A stretch of DNA of 64,000 nt. It comes from Paraburkholderia kururiensis JCM 10599 = LMG 19447. Its GTDB lineage: Bacteria > Pseudomonadota > Gammaproteobacteria > Burkholderiales > Burkholderiaceae. This document shows, in pieces, positions 23,160 through 31,619 of this stretch (position 1 is its first letter; each line of letters opens with the position of its first letter). Where the stretch lies: contig NZ_RJZE01000019.1 of the NCBI RefSeq assembly GCF_003986935.1, forward strand, positions 112,293 to 176,292. Direction: 5' to 3'. Below the pieces are notes generated by a model. The model had not been told where the DNA came from and ran no database searches. It saw only the letters and a list, made by a program, of their open reading frames with translations. A program made the translations under genes and the position numbers.

Positions 23160-25310
23160 ATGTCCATGTTCAACAAAGTCGTGAAGGAATTCAAATGGGG
23201 CCAGCATAACGTTCGCCTCGAAACGGGCGAAATCGCCCGTCAGGCGAGCGGCGCCGTCCTCGTCGACGTCGAAGATACGGTCGTGCTCGCGACCGTGGTC
23301 GGCGCGAAGTCGGCCAAGCCCGGCCAGGATTTCTTCCCGCTCACCGTCGACTACATCGAGAAAACGTATTCGGCCGGCAAGATTCCCGGCGGCTTCTTCC
23401 GCCGCGAAGGCCGCCCCTCGGAAGGCGAAACGCTCATTTCGCGCCTGATCGACCGTCCGCTGCGCCCGCTTTTCCCTGAAGGCTTCTACAACGAAGTGCA
23501 GGTCGTCATTCACGTGTTGTCGGTGAATCCGGACATTCCGTCGGACATCCCGGCCCTGATCGGCGCATCGGCTGCACTCGCGGTGTCGGGCCTGCCGTTC
23601 AACGGCCCGGTGGGTGCCGCGCGTGTTGCGTACATCAACAACGAATACGTGCTGAACCCGACGCGCGCGCAGATCAAGGAATCGCGCCTCGACCTCGTCG
23701 TGGCGGGTACGGAGCGCGCCGTGCTGATGGTGGAATCCGAAGCAGACCAACTGCCGGAAGACGTGATGCTGGGCGCAGTCGTGTTCGGCCACGAACAGAT
23801 GCAAACCGCGATCGACGCGATTCACGAACTCGTGCGCGAAGGCGGCAAGCCGGAGTGGAACTGGCAGCCGGCACCGAAGAATGAGCCGCTGATCGCTCGC
23901 GTGACGGAACTCGCGCTGGCCGACCTGCAGGCGGCCTACCAGATTCGCGAAAAGCAGGCCCGCTCGGCGAAGGTCAAGGAAATCTACTCGGCCGTGACGG
24001 CGAAGCTGGCGGAAGACGCCGTGACGTCGGCTGGCGAAGCGCCGGATGCCGCGACTGTCGGCAACATCCTGTTCGACCTGGAAGCGAAGATCGTTCGCGG
24101 CCAGATCCTGAACGGCGAACCGCGCATCGACGGCCGCGATACGCGCACCGTGCGTCCGATCGAAATCCGCACCGGCGTGTTGCCGCGTACGCACGGCTCG
24201 GCGCTCTTCACGCGCGGCGAAACGCAGGCGCTCGTGGTGGCGACGCTCGGCACGAAGGGTGACGAGCAGATCATCGACGCGCTCGAAGGCGAGTACCGCG
24301 ACCGCTTCATGCTCCACTACAACATGCCGCCGTTCGCGACCGGCGAAACCGGCCGCGTGGGCTCGCCGAAGCGCCGCGAAATCGGCCACGGCCGTCTTGC
24401 CAAGCGCGCGCTCGTCGCGTGCCTGCCGAGCGCCGAAGAGTTCGGCTACTCGATTCGTGTGGTGTCCGAAATCACGGAATCGAATGGTTCGTCCTCGATG
24501 GCTTCGGTGTGCGGCGGCTGTCTCGCACTGATGGACGCCGGCGTGCCGATGAAGGCGCACGTCGCGGGCATCGCGATGGGGCTGATCCTCGAAGACAACA
24601 AGTTCGCGGTGCTGAGCGACATTCTCGGCGACGAGGACCACTTGGGCGACATGGACTTCAAGGTGGCCGGTACGGCCGACGGCGTGACCGCGCTGCAGAT
24701 GGACATCAAGATCCAGGGCATCACGAAGGAAATCATGCAGGTCGCGCTCGCGCAGGCGAAGGAAGGCCGCATGCACATCCTCGGCAAGATGACGGCCGCG
24801 GTGTCGGGTGCGAACACGGAACTGTCGGCGTTCGCGCCGCGCATGATCACTGTGAAGATCAACCCGGAGAAGATCCGCGACGTGATCGGCAAGGGCGGTT
24901 CGGTGATCCGCGCGCTGACCGAAGAAACCGGCACGACCATCGACATCTCCGACGACGGCGTCGTGACGATTGCGAGCACGAGCAGCGAAGGCATGGCCGA
25001 AGCGAAGCGCCGCATCGAAGCGATCACGGCGGAAGTCGAGGTCGGTCAGATCTACGAGGGCACGATTCTCAAGCTGCTGGACTTCGGCGCGATCGTGAAC
25101 CTGCTGCCGGGCAAGGACGGCCTGCTGCACATCTCGGAAATCGCCAACGAGCGCATCAAGGACATCAACGACTATCTGAAGGAAGGCCAGGTCGTGAAGG
25201 TCAAGGTCATCCAGACGGACGAGAAGGGCCGCGTGCGCCTGTCGGCCAAGGCGTTGCTCAACGACTCGCCCTCCGGCGCGCCGCAGGGCGAGCCGGCTCC
25301 GCAGCAGTAA
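23160..25310 (+). CDS. pnp: polyribonucleotide nucleotidyltransferase (PNPase)
   Basis: A phosphorolytic 3'-to-5' exoribonuclease and degradosome component, acting as a trimer. The 716-residue protein has two RNase PH domains (about 10-230, with FFRREGRPSEGE; and about 320-540), a KH domain with the VIGKGGSVIR loop (about 565) and an S1 domain (about 620-690, VGQIYEGTILKLLDFGAIV). The ATG at 23160 is chosen over a GTG at 23151 because AAGGAG lies 8 bp before it; the GTG overlaps that site. It probably autoregulates through the upstream hairpin. Confidence 0.97.
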   Translation: MSMFNKVVKEFKWGQHNVRLETGEIARQASGAVLVDVEDTVVLATVVGAKSAKPGQDFFPLTVDYIEKTYSAGKIPGGFFRREGRPSEGETLISRLIDRPLRPLFPEGFYNEVQVVIHVLSVNPDIPSDIPALIGASAALAVSGLPFNGPVGAARVAYINNEYVLNPTRAQIKESRLDLVVAGTERAVLMVESEADQLPEDVMLGAVVFGHEQMQTAIDAIHELVREGGKPEWNWQPAPKNEPLIARVTELALADLQAAYQIREKQARSAKVKEIYSAVTAKLAEDAVTSAGEAPDAATVGNILFDLEAKIVRGQILNGEPRIDGRDTRTVRPIEIRTGVLPRTHGSALFTRGETQALVVATLGTKGDEQIIDALEGEYRDRFMLHYNMPPFATGETGRVGSPKRREIGHGRLAKRALVACLPSAEEFGYSIRVVSEITESNGSSSMASVCGGCLALMDAGVPMKAHVAGIAMGLILEDNKFAVLSDILGDEDHLGDMDFKVAGTADGVTALQMDIKIQGITKEIMQVALAQAKEGRMHILGKMTAAVSGANTELSAFAPRMITVKINPEKIRDVIGKGGSVIRALTEETGTTIDISDDGVVTIASTSSEGMAEAKRRIEAITAEVEVGQIYEGTILKLLDFGAIVNLLPGKDGLLHISEIANERIKDINDYLKEGQVVKVKVIQTDEKGRVRLSAKALLNDSPSGAPQGEPAPQQ

Positions 25311-25325
25311 CGCGGTAGCACGACG

Positions 25326-25360
25326 ACGGCCGGCAGCGCGCAAGCGCGCCGGCCGTTTTT
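25326..25360 (+). terminator. rho-independent terminator after pnp
   Basis: ACGGCCGGC / GCCGGCCGT with an inner GCGC / GCGC stem and a GCAA tetraloop, followed by TTTTT. It begins 16 bp past the pnp stop. Confidence 0.92.
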
Positions 25361-25464
25361 CTTGATGGCACGCGAAACGCGAGCGCGGATCGCGCTGCAT
25401 GCAACGTTAATCCAGGGCATGCTGTCTGCCGTTTGCAGTGCAATCCAGACTCAGGGGAACGCGG

Positions 25465-26478
25465 ATGAAAGCGATCGAAATTACGGAGTTCGGCGCGCCT
25501 GACGTGCTCAAGCTTGCCGAGCGGCCCATGCCGGAACCCAAGGCCGGTGAGGTCTTGATCAAGGTGGCGGCTTCGGGCGTGAACCGTCCGGACGTCTTCC
25601 AGCGCAAGGGCGCTTATGCGCCGCCGCCCGGCGCTTCGGACTTGCCGGGCCTGGAGGTGGCGGGTGTGATCGCCGGCGGCACGATCGATCCCAAACGCAA
25701 TCCGTTCGGCCTGAAGGAGGGTGACCGCGTATGCGCGTTGCTCGCGGGCGGCGGTTATGCCGAGTACGCCGCGGTGCCGCTCCAGCAATGTCTGCCGGTG
25801 CCGGGCGCACTGTCGGACGTCGAGGCCGCGTCTTTGCCCGAGACGTTCTTCACGGTGTGGAGCAACGTCTTCATGCGCGCGCAACTGGGCGCGGGCGAGG
25901 GCGGTGCGAACGAGACGCTGCTCGTTCAGGGCGGCTCGAGTGGCATCGGCGTGGCGGCCATCCAGATTGCGCACGCGCTGGGCTTTCGCGTCTTCGCGAC
26001 GGCGGGTTCCGAAGACAAGTGCCGCGCATGCGAGCAACTGGGTGCCGAGCGCGCCATCAACTACCGGACCGAAGACTTCGTCGAAGTACTCAAGTCGCTC
26101 ACGAACGATCGTGGCGTCGACGTGATTCTCGACATGGTGGGCGGGAGCTACATTCCACGCGAGCTTTCGGCACTCGCGGATGGCGGACGCATCGTGCTGA
26201 TCGCCATGCTCGGCGGCGCGAAGGCGGAAGTTAACCTCAACGAAATCCTGCGGCGCCGGCTGACCATCACCGGCTCGACGCTGCGCCCGCGTCCCGTGGA
26301 GTTCAAGGCGCAAGTGGCTGCGCAACTGAAGGAGCGCGTGTGGCCGCTGATCGACGAGGGTCGCATCAAGCCGGTCGTCTACCGCGTGTTCGAGGCCGCG
26401 CGGGCGGCCGAGGCGCATGCGCTCATGGAGAGCAGCGAGCACATCGGCAAGATCGTGCTGAACTGGCAGGGGGCTTGA
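25465..26478 (+). CDS. NAD(P)H-quinone oxidoreductase, PIG3 / zeta-crystallin type
   Basis: A 337-residue medium-chain dehydrogenase/reductase without zinc ligands. The N-terminus MKAIEITEFGAPDVLKL and GVNRPDVFQRKGAY are typical of the PIG3-type quinone reductases. The NADPH-binding GGSSGIGVAAIQIAHALG is near residue 155. Members reduce quinones with NADPH by one electron. The upstream in-frame start at 25438 was rejected because the family begins at MKAIEI and GGGG precedes it. It lies between pnp and tpiA, as in related genomes. Confidence 0.9.
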   Translation: MKAIEITEFGAPDVLKLAERPMPEPKAGEVLIKVAASGVNRPDVFQRKGAYAPPPGASDLPGLEVAGVIAGGTIDPKRNPFGLKEGDRVCALLAGGGYAEYAAVPLQQCLPVPGALSDVEAASLPETFFTVWSNVFMRAQLGAGEGGANETLLVQGGSSGIGVAAIQIAHALGFRVFATAGSEDKCRACEQLGAERAINYRTEDFVEVLKSLTNDRGVDVILDMVGGSYIPRELSALADGGRIVLIAMLGGAKAEVNLNEILRRRLTITGSTLRPRPVEFKAQVAAQLKERVWPLIDEGRIKPVVYRVFEAARAAEAHALMESSEHIGKIVLNWQGA

Positions 26479-26488
26479 CATGTGCGGT

Positions 26489-26518
26489 TTGACCGGCTTG
26501 GCGGTCGCACAGTAAAAT
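26489..26518 (+). promoter_or_regulatory. sigma-70 promoter of tpiA-secG
   Basis: TTGACC at 26489-26494, an 18-bp spacer and TAAAAT at 26513-26518. Both hexamers are near consensus, and the site lies 73 bp before the tpiA ATG. Confidence 0.7.
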
Positions 26519-26591
26519 TGCGCGTTTTTGCTTTCGCTGCCCCGGCAACGGACCGCGGGCTGCCCGCGACACGAGAGGACACGACGAGACG

Positions 26592-27377
26592 ATGTCGAAA
26601 CAACGAGCGAAACTGGTAGTCGGTAACTGGAAGATGCACGGTCGCCTCGAAGCGAACGCCACGTTGCTGCAGGCGATCGCAAAGCGGGCCGCAGCGCTTC
26701 CCGCCGATGTCCGCGTTGGTGTTTGCGTGCCGTTTCCGTATCTCGCGCAGGTGCAGTCCCTGCTCGAGGGCAGCCGCGTCGCGTGGGGCGTGCAGGACGT
26801 GTCGGCCAACGTGCAAGGCGCCTATACCGGCGAAGTGGCTGCCGAGATGGCGCGCGAATTTGGCGCGTCGTTCGCGATCGTCGGGCATTCGGAGCGCCGT
26901 GCATATCACTACGAAAGCGCGGAACTCGTGGCGGTGAAAACGCAGCGCGCCCTCGAGGCGGGTTTGACCCCAATCGTGTGTGTGGGCGAAACGCTCGAGC
27001 AGCGCGAAGCCGGGACCACCGAGCAGGTGGTGGACGTGCAGCTTGGCGAAGTGCTCGCAAAGCTCTCGTCCGACGAGGCGGCGCGAATCGTCGTGGCCTA
27101 TGAGCCGGTGTGGGCGATTGGTACCGGGCGCAGCGCTACGGCGGCGCAGGCTCAGCAGGTGCACGCGTTCCTGCGCGTGCAGCTGGCGGCGAAAGGCGCC
27201 GCCGTGGCGGACGTGCCGCTGCTGTATGGCGGTAGCGTGAAGCCCGACAACGCGGAAGAGTTGTTCCGCGAAAGCGATATCGATGGTGGCTTGATCGGCG
27301 GCGCTTCGCTCAAGGAGGCCGATTTCATCGCGATCTGCGAGGCCGCTGCCGCGGCGAGCGCCGCTCAGGCTTCGTAA
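26592..27377 (+). CDS. tpiA: triosephosphate isomerase
   Basis: Interconverts dihydroxyacetone phosphate and glyceraldehyde 3-phosphate. The 261-residue TIM barrel has the N-terminal VGNWKMHG (catalytic Lys), the catalytic His in FAIVGHSERR (about residue 100), the catalytic Glu in VAYEPVWAIGTG (about 172) and LLYGGSVKPDN (about 215). Length is normal. It is followed by secG, a common pairing in Burkholderiales. Confidence 0.97.
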   Translation: MSKQRAKLVVGNWKMHGRLEANATLLQAIAKRAAALPADVRVGVCVPFPYLAQVQSLLEGSRVAWGVQDVSANVQGAYTGEVAAEMAREFGASFAIVGHSERRAYHYESAELVAVKTQRALEAGLTPIVCVGETLEQREAGTTEQVVDVQLGEVLAKLSSDEAARIVVAYEPVWAIGTGRSATAAQAQQVHAFLRVQLAAKGAAVADVPLLYGGSVKPDNAEELFRESDIDGGLIGGASLKEADFIAICEAAAAASAAQAS

Positions 27378-27469
27378 GGCGTTTCGGTTGCCGCGGCATC
27401 GCGGCACCCATGCTTCCATGCGCGTGACGGCTTGATGTCACCGCTTTAACAGAACCTCAGGTGAGTGTA

Positions 27470-27847
27470 ATGCTGTATTTGAAGACGTTGATCATTGTCG
27501 TCCAGCTGCTGTCGGCGCTTGGCGTTATCGGCCTCGTGCTGCTACAACACGGCAAGGGCGCGGACATGGGCGCCGCGTTCGGCAGCGGCGCGTCGGGCAG
27601 TCTGTTCGGTGCAAGCGGTTCCGCGAATTTCCTTTCGCGTACAACCGCCGTGCTTGCAACAGTCTTTTTCGTATCGACGCTGGCGCTTACTTATCTCGGC
27701 TCGTATCATTCGAAGCCTTCAGCGGGTGTGTTGGGCGCCGCAACAAATGCGCCTGCGGTTGCCTCCGCTGCGTCGGTTGTTGCGCCGGCTTCGTTGCCTG
27801 CCGCGGCTTCGGCTGCATCGACTCCGGGCCAGGACGTGCCGAAATAA
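27470..27847 (+). CDS. secG: preprotein translocase subunit SecG
   Basis: A small inner-membrane subunit of the SecYEG translocon. The 125-residue protein has two TM helices (about residues 4-22 and 55-72) separated by the conserved GKGADMGAAFGSGASGSLFGASGSANFLSR loop, here in two parts GKGADMGAAFG and SLFGASGSANFLSR. It ends in an Ala/Ser-rich tail. The ATG at 27470 is preferred over a GTG at 27461 because AGGTGA lies 5 bp ahead of the ATG. Confidence 0.95.
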   Translation: MLYLKTLIIVVQLLSALGVIGLVLLQHGKGADMGAAFGSGASGSLFGASGSANFLSRTTAVLATVFFVSTLALTYLGSYHSKPSAGVLGAATNAPAVASAASVVAPASLPAAASAASTPGQDVPK

Positions 27848-27873
27848 ATTTTCGACAGACCCGCTTTGATGCG

Positions 27874-27902
27874 TTGAACAATCTGTTTAGACAGGTTAGA
27901 AT
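27874..27902 (+). promoter_or_regulatory. promoter of tRNA-Leu
   Basis: TTGAAC at 27874-27879, a 17-bp spacer, TAGAAT at 27897-27902. This would start transcription about 50 bp upstream of the tRNA. Confidence 0.65.
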
Positions 27903-27960
27903 TCAAGTCTTGAAGCGATTCGCGGGTTTCAACAAGTTGTTTTCCCGGATTGCATACAGT

Positions 27961-28045
27961 GCCGACGTGGTGAAATTGGTAGACACGCTATCTTGAGGGG
28001 GTAGTGGCGAAAGCTGTGCGAGTTCGAGTCTCGCCGTCGGCACCA
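27961..28045 (+). tRNA. tRNA-Leu, anticodon GAG
   Basis: An 85-nt tRNA with encoded CCA. The acceptor arms GCCGACG and CGTCGGC pair fully, with discriminator A. The anticodon stem CTATC / GGTAG holds the loop TTGAGGG with anticodon GAG at 27995-27997. It has a long variable arm of the leucine type and T-arm sequence GAGTTCGAGTCTC. It reads CUC and CUU codons. A terminator follows directly. Confidence 0.96.
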
Positions 28046-28054
28046 ATGTTATCT

Positions 28055-28090
28055 AATGCCAGCCGCTGCTTCGCTTCGGCTGGCATTTTT
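28055..28090 (+). terminator. rho-independent terminator after tRNA-Leu
   Basis: An 11-bp perfect stem AATGCCAGCCG / CGGCTGGCATT followed by TTTT. It separates the tRNA transcript from the nuo operon, which therefore needs its own promoter in 28091-28201; a TAATAT -10 at 28142 is possible, but the -35 is poor. Confidence 0.9.
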
Positions 28091-28201
28091 ACTTCTGGCG
28101 TCGTATTTGTTCGTTTGGCGGCGTCCGTCAAGCTTCTGAAGTAATATGCCGCGGGCCGCACAGCGCTCGCGGAATCCAGAACCAACCGATTGAGGATAGT
28201 C

Positions 28202-28561
28202 TTGAACCTCGCAGCCTATTTCCCCGTCTTGTTGTTCCTCCTTGTGGGCACCGGTTTGGGTATAGCGCTGGTCAGCATTGGCAAGATTCTTGGTCCCAAC
28301 CGGCCTGACGCCGACAAGAACGCGCCGTACGAGTGCGGCTTCGAAGCTTTCGAAGACGCCCGCATGAAATTCGATGTGCGGTACTACCTCGTGGCCATCC
28401 TCTTCATCATCTTCGATCTCGAGACCGCATTCATGTTCCCGTGGGGCGTTGCCCTGCGCGACATCGGCTGGCCGGGCTTCATCGCGATGATGATTTTTCT
28501 GCTCGAATTCCTGCTGGGCTTCGCCTATATCTGGAAGAAAGGCGGCCTCGACTGGGAGTAA
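28202..28561 (+). CDS. nuoA: NADH-quinone oxidoreductase subunit A
   Basis: A membrane subunit of complex I. The 119-residue protein has three TM helices and the conserved loop KNAPYECGFEAFEDARMKFDVRYY, seen as PYECGFE and MKFDVRYY, at the Q-site end, with FDLETAF (about residue 70). The start is TTG at 28202 with GAGGA 6 bp ahead; no ATG fits the conserved N-terminus NLAAYFPVL. First gene of the 14-gene nuo operon. Confidence 0.95.
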   Translation: MNLAAYFPVLLFLLVGTGLGIALVSIGKILGPNRPDADKNAPYECGFEAFEDARMKFDVRYYLVAILFIIFDLETAFMFPWGVALRDIGWPGFIAMMIFLLEFLLGFAYIWKKGGLDWE

Positions 28562-28623
28562 CGGGTTAATTGCCGGTTTGCATGGGTGGCAGCGCCATGC
28601 CGCCCGCCTGGAGTGGAAAGCAA

Positions 28624-29103
28624 ATGAGTATCGAAGGGGTCTTGAAGGAAGGGTTTGTCACCACCACGGCTGACAAGCTGATCAACTGGACGCGCACCGG
28701 CTCGCTGTGGCCGATGACGTTCGGTCTTGCATGTTGCGCGGTAGAAATGATGCATGCGGGCGCAGCCCGCTACGACCTCGACCGCTTTGGCGTGGTGTTT
28801 CGCCCGAGCCCGCGTCAGTCGGATGTGATGATCGTGGCCGGTACGCTGTGCAACAAGATGGCACCGGCTCTGCGCAAGGTGTACGACCAGATGGCCGAGC
28901 CGCGCTGGGTCATCTCGATGGGCTCGTGTGCCAACGGTGGCGGCTACTATCACTATTCGTATTCGGTGGTGCGTGGCTGCGATCGCATCGTACCTGTCGA
29001 TGTGTACGTGCCGGGCTGTCCGCCTACGGCCGAAGCCCTGGTCTACGGGGTGATCCAGCTGCAGGCGAAGATCCGCCGCACCAACACCATCGCCCGTCAA
29101 TAA
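28624..29103 (+). CDS. nuoB: NADH-quinone oxidoreductase subunit B
   Basis: A peripheral-arm subunit that carries cluster N2, the last iron-sulfur centre before quinone. The 159-residue protein has the tandem-cysteine motif [10 protein letters not shown] (about residue 34) and further ligands in [10 protein letters not shown] and [11 protein letters not shown]. Start [10 protein letters not shown] is the conserved N-terminus; the frame opens further upstream at 28570, but that part is not conserved. Confidence 0.96.
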
Positions 29104-29124
29104 GGCCTGAGCCTCCCCCACAAT

Positions 29125-29727
29125 ATGGCAAGCAAACTCGAGACCCTGAAAGCGAACCTCGAGACGGCCTTTGGCGGCCGCCTCGTAAGCATTACCGAGG
29201 CGATCGGCGAGCTGACGATCGTCGTGAAAGCAGGCGAATACCTCGACGTGGCGAAGCAGCTGCGCGACGATCCGAAGCTGCGTTTCGAACAACTGATCGA
29301 TCTGTGCGGCGTCGACTATCAGGCGTACGGCGACGGTGCCTACGAGGGCCCGCGTTTTGCAGCCGTGCTGCATCTGCTCTCGGTGACGAACAACTGGCGT
29401 CTGCGCGTGCGCGTGTTCGCACCGGACGACGAAGTCCCCATTGTCCCCTCCGTCGTGGATATCTGGAACTCGGTGAACTGGTACGAGCGCGAAGCGTTCG
29501 ACCTTTATGGCATTGTGTTCGAGGGCCATCCTGACCTGCGCCGCATCCTCACCGACTACGGCTTCATCGGCCACCCGTTCCGCAAGGACTTCCCGGTTTC
29601 CGGCTTCGTCGAAATGCGCTACGACCCGGAAGAGAAGCGCGTCGTCTATCAGCCGGTGACGATCGAGCCGCGCGAAATCACGCCGCGCGTGATCCGCGAG
29701 GATCGCTATGGCGGTCTGAAACACTAA
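29125..29727 (+). CDS. nuoC: NADH-quinone oxidoreductase subunit C
   Basis: A 200-residue peripheral-arm subunit (30 kDa homologue). The signature YEREAFDLYGIVFEGHPDLRRILTDY, seen as EREAFDLYGI and HPDLRRIL near residues 115-140, is intact. The gene stands separate from nuoD by 9 bp, not fused as in enterobacteria. Confidence 0.96.
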   Translation: MASKLETLKANLETAFGGRLVSITEAIGELTIVVKAGEYLDVAKQLRDDPKLRFEQLIDLCGVDYQAYGDGAYEGPRFAAVLHLLSVTNNWRLRVRVFAPDDEVPIVPSVVDIWNSVNWYEREAFDLYGIVFEGHPDLRRILTDYGFIGHPFRKDFPVSGFVEMRYDPEEKRVVYQPVTIEPREITPRVIREDRYGGLKH

Positions 29728-29736
29728 GAGGGTGCC

Positions 29737-30990
29737 ATGGCAGAAATCAAAAACTACACGCTCAATTTCGGCCCGCAGCACCCGGCAGCGCACGGTGTGC
29801 TGCGCCTCGTGCTCGAGCTCGATGGTGAAGTGATCCAGCGTGCCGATCCGCACATCGGCCTTCTGCATCGCGCGACCGAAAAGCTCGCCGAAAGCAAGAC
29901 GTTCATTCAGTCCGTTCCGTACATGGATCGTCTCGACTACGTGTCGATGATGGTCAACGAGCACGGCTACGTGATGGCGATCGAAAAGCTGCTCGGCATC
30001 GACGTGCCGGTTCGCGCCCAGTACATTCGCGTGCTGTTCGACGAAATCACGCGCGTGTTGAACCACCTGATGTGGATCGGCGCGCACGCGCTCGACGTGG
30101 GCGCGATGGCGGTGTTTCTCTACGCGTTCCGCGAGCGTGAAGACCTGATGGACGTGTACGAAGCCGTGTCCGGCGCACGGATGCACGCGGCGTACTATCG
30201 TCCTGGCGGCGTCTATCGCGACCTGCCGGATGCGATGCCGCAATACAAGGCGTCGAAGATCCGCAACGAGAAGGCGCTCGCCAGAATGAACGAAGCGCGC
30301 CAGGGTTCGGTGCTCGACTTCATCGACGATTTCTTCACCCGCTTCCCCAACTGCGTCGACGAATACGAAACGCTGCTCACCGATAACCGCATCTGGAAGC
30401 AGCGTCTCGTCGGCATCGGTGTGGTGAGCCCCGAGCGTGCGCTGCAGATGGGCCTCACGGGTCCGATGATCCGCGGCTCCGGTATTGAATGGGATCTGCG
30501 CAAGAAGCAGCCGTACGAGGTGTATGACCGCCTCGACTTCGACATCCCGGTCGGCGTGAACGGTGACTGCTACGACCGCTACCTGGTACGCGTCGAGGAA
30601 ATGCGCCAGTCCACCCGCATTGCGAAACAGTGCATTGAATGGCTGCGCAAGAATCCGGGTCCGGTGATGACCGACAATCACAAGGTTGCGCCGCCGTCGC
30701 GCGTGAACATGAAGTCGAACATGGAAGAGCTGATTCACCACTTCAAGCTCTTCACGGAAGGCTTCCACGTGCCGGAAGGCGAGGCCTACGCTGCCGTCGA
30801 GCATCCGAAGGGCGAGTTCGGCATCTATCTCGTCTCCGATGGCGCGAACAAGCCGTACCGGCTCAAGATCCGCGCTCCCGGCTACGCGCACCTGGCGGCA
30901 CTCGACGAAATGGCGCGCGGCCACATGATTGCCGATGCCGTGACCATCATCGGCACGCAGGACATCGTGTTCGGGGAAATCGACCGGTAA
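29737..30990 (+). CDS. nuoD: NADH-quinone oxidoreductase subunit D
   Basis: A 417-residue 49-kDa homologue that forms the quinone pocket with NuoB. The N-terminus has FGPQHPAAHGVLRLVLEL with the quinone-contacting His, then HIGLLHRATEKLAE; a C-terminal stretch YRLKIRAPGYAHLAAL and DIVFGEIDR ends the protein. Length is normal. Confidence 0.97.
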   Translation: MAEIKNYTLNFGPQHPAAHGVLRLVLELDGEVIQRADPHIGLLHRATEKLAESKTFIQSVPYMDRLDYVSMMVNEHGYVMAIEKLLGIDVPVRAQYIRVLFDEITRVLNHLMWIGAHALDVGAMAVFLYAFREREDLMDVYEAVSGARMHAAYYRPGGVYRDLPDAMPQYKASKIRNEKALARMNEARQGSVLDFIDDFFTRFPNCVDEYETLLTDNRIWKQRLVGIGVVSPERALQMGLTGPMIRGSGIEWDLRKKQPYEVYDRLDFDIPVGVNGDCYDRYLVRVEEMRQSTRIAKQCIEWLRKNPGPVMTDNHKVAPPSRVNMKSNMEELIHHFKLFTEGFHVPEGEAYAAVEHPKGEFGIYLVSDGANKPYRLKIRAPGYAHLAALDEMARGHMIADAVTIIGTQDIVFGEIDR

Positions 30991-31133
30991 GCGGTTTCGC
31001 AACACGGCGCGTGCCTCGGGGCAGCAGCAGTCCGGCGCGCGCTGCGCATCATGCAAGGAACGCCACGTCTGTCGCAGCAAGCGGTTCGCGACAGGTTTTC
31101 GTTCGGTAGGAATTGAAAGAGTCGTGTCTGAAA

Positions 31134-31619
31134 ATGATCTCAGCTGAAGGCCTGAAAGAAATCGATCGCTCGATCGCGAAATATCCCGCCGACCAGAAGC
31201 AGTCCGCGGTGATGGCGGCGCTGGCCGTCGCGCAGGAAGAGCACGGCTGGCTGTCGCCCGAACTCATGCAGTTCGTCGCCGACTATCTGGGCATGCCGGC
31301 GATCGCCGTGCAGGAGGTCGCGACCTTCTACACGATGTACGAGACGAAGCCCGTCGGCAAATACAAGATCACGCTCTGCACGAACCTGCCGTGCCAGCTG
31401 GGCCCGGACGGCGGCTCGGAGAGCGCGGCCGAATACCTGAAGCAGAAGCTCGGCATCGACTTTGGCGAAACCACGCCGGACGGCAAGTTCACCCTGAAAG
31501 AGGGCGAGTGCATGGGCTCGTGCGGTGACGCGCCCGTGATGCTTGTGAACAACCATCGCATGTGCAGCTTCATGAGCCGCGAGAAGATCGACCAGCTGCT
31601 CGAGGAACTTTCGAAATGA
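31134..31619 (+). CDS. nuoE: NADH-quinone oxidoreductase subunit E
   Basis: A 161-residue thioredoxin-fold subunit carrying a [2Fe-2S] cluster (N1a) in the NADH-dehydrogenase module. Ligands are in CTNLPCQLG (about residues 85-90) and GECMGSCGDAP (about 125-130). The ATG at 31134 gives the conserved N-terminus MISAEGLKEID; a TTG at 31113 is an alternative. Its TGA overlaps the nuoF ATG. Confidence 0.95.
   Translation: MISAEGLKEIDRSIAKYPADQKQSAVMAALAVAQEEHGWLSPELMQFVADYLGMPAIAVQEVATFYTMYETKPVGKYKITLCTNLPCQLGPDGGSESAAEYLKQKLGIDFGETTPDGKFTLKEGECMGSCGDAPVMLVNNHRMCSFMSREKIDQLLEELSK

Noticed and set aside
23079..25400. Long open frame opposite pnp (773 codons), and similar ones opposite nuoB-D, nuoL, nuoM and nuoN
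   Set aside because: These are the antisense shadows expected in GC-rich genes. Their translations are Arg/His/Ala-rich without domain motifs, while the other strand encodes complete known proteins.
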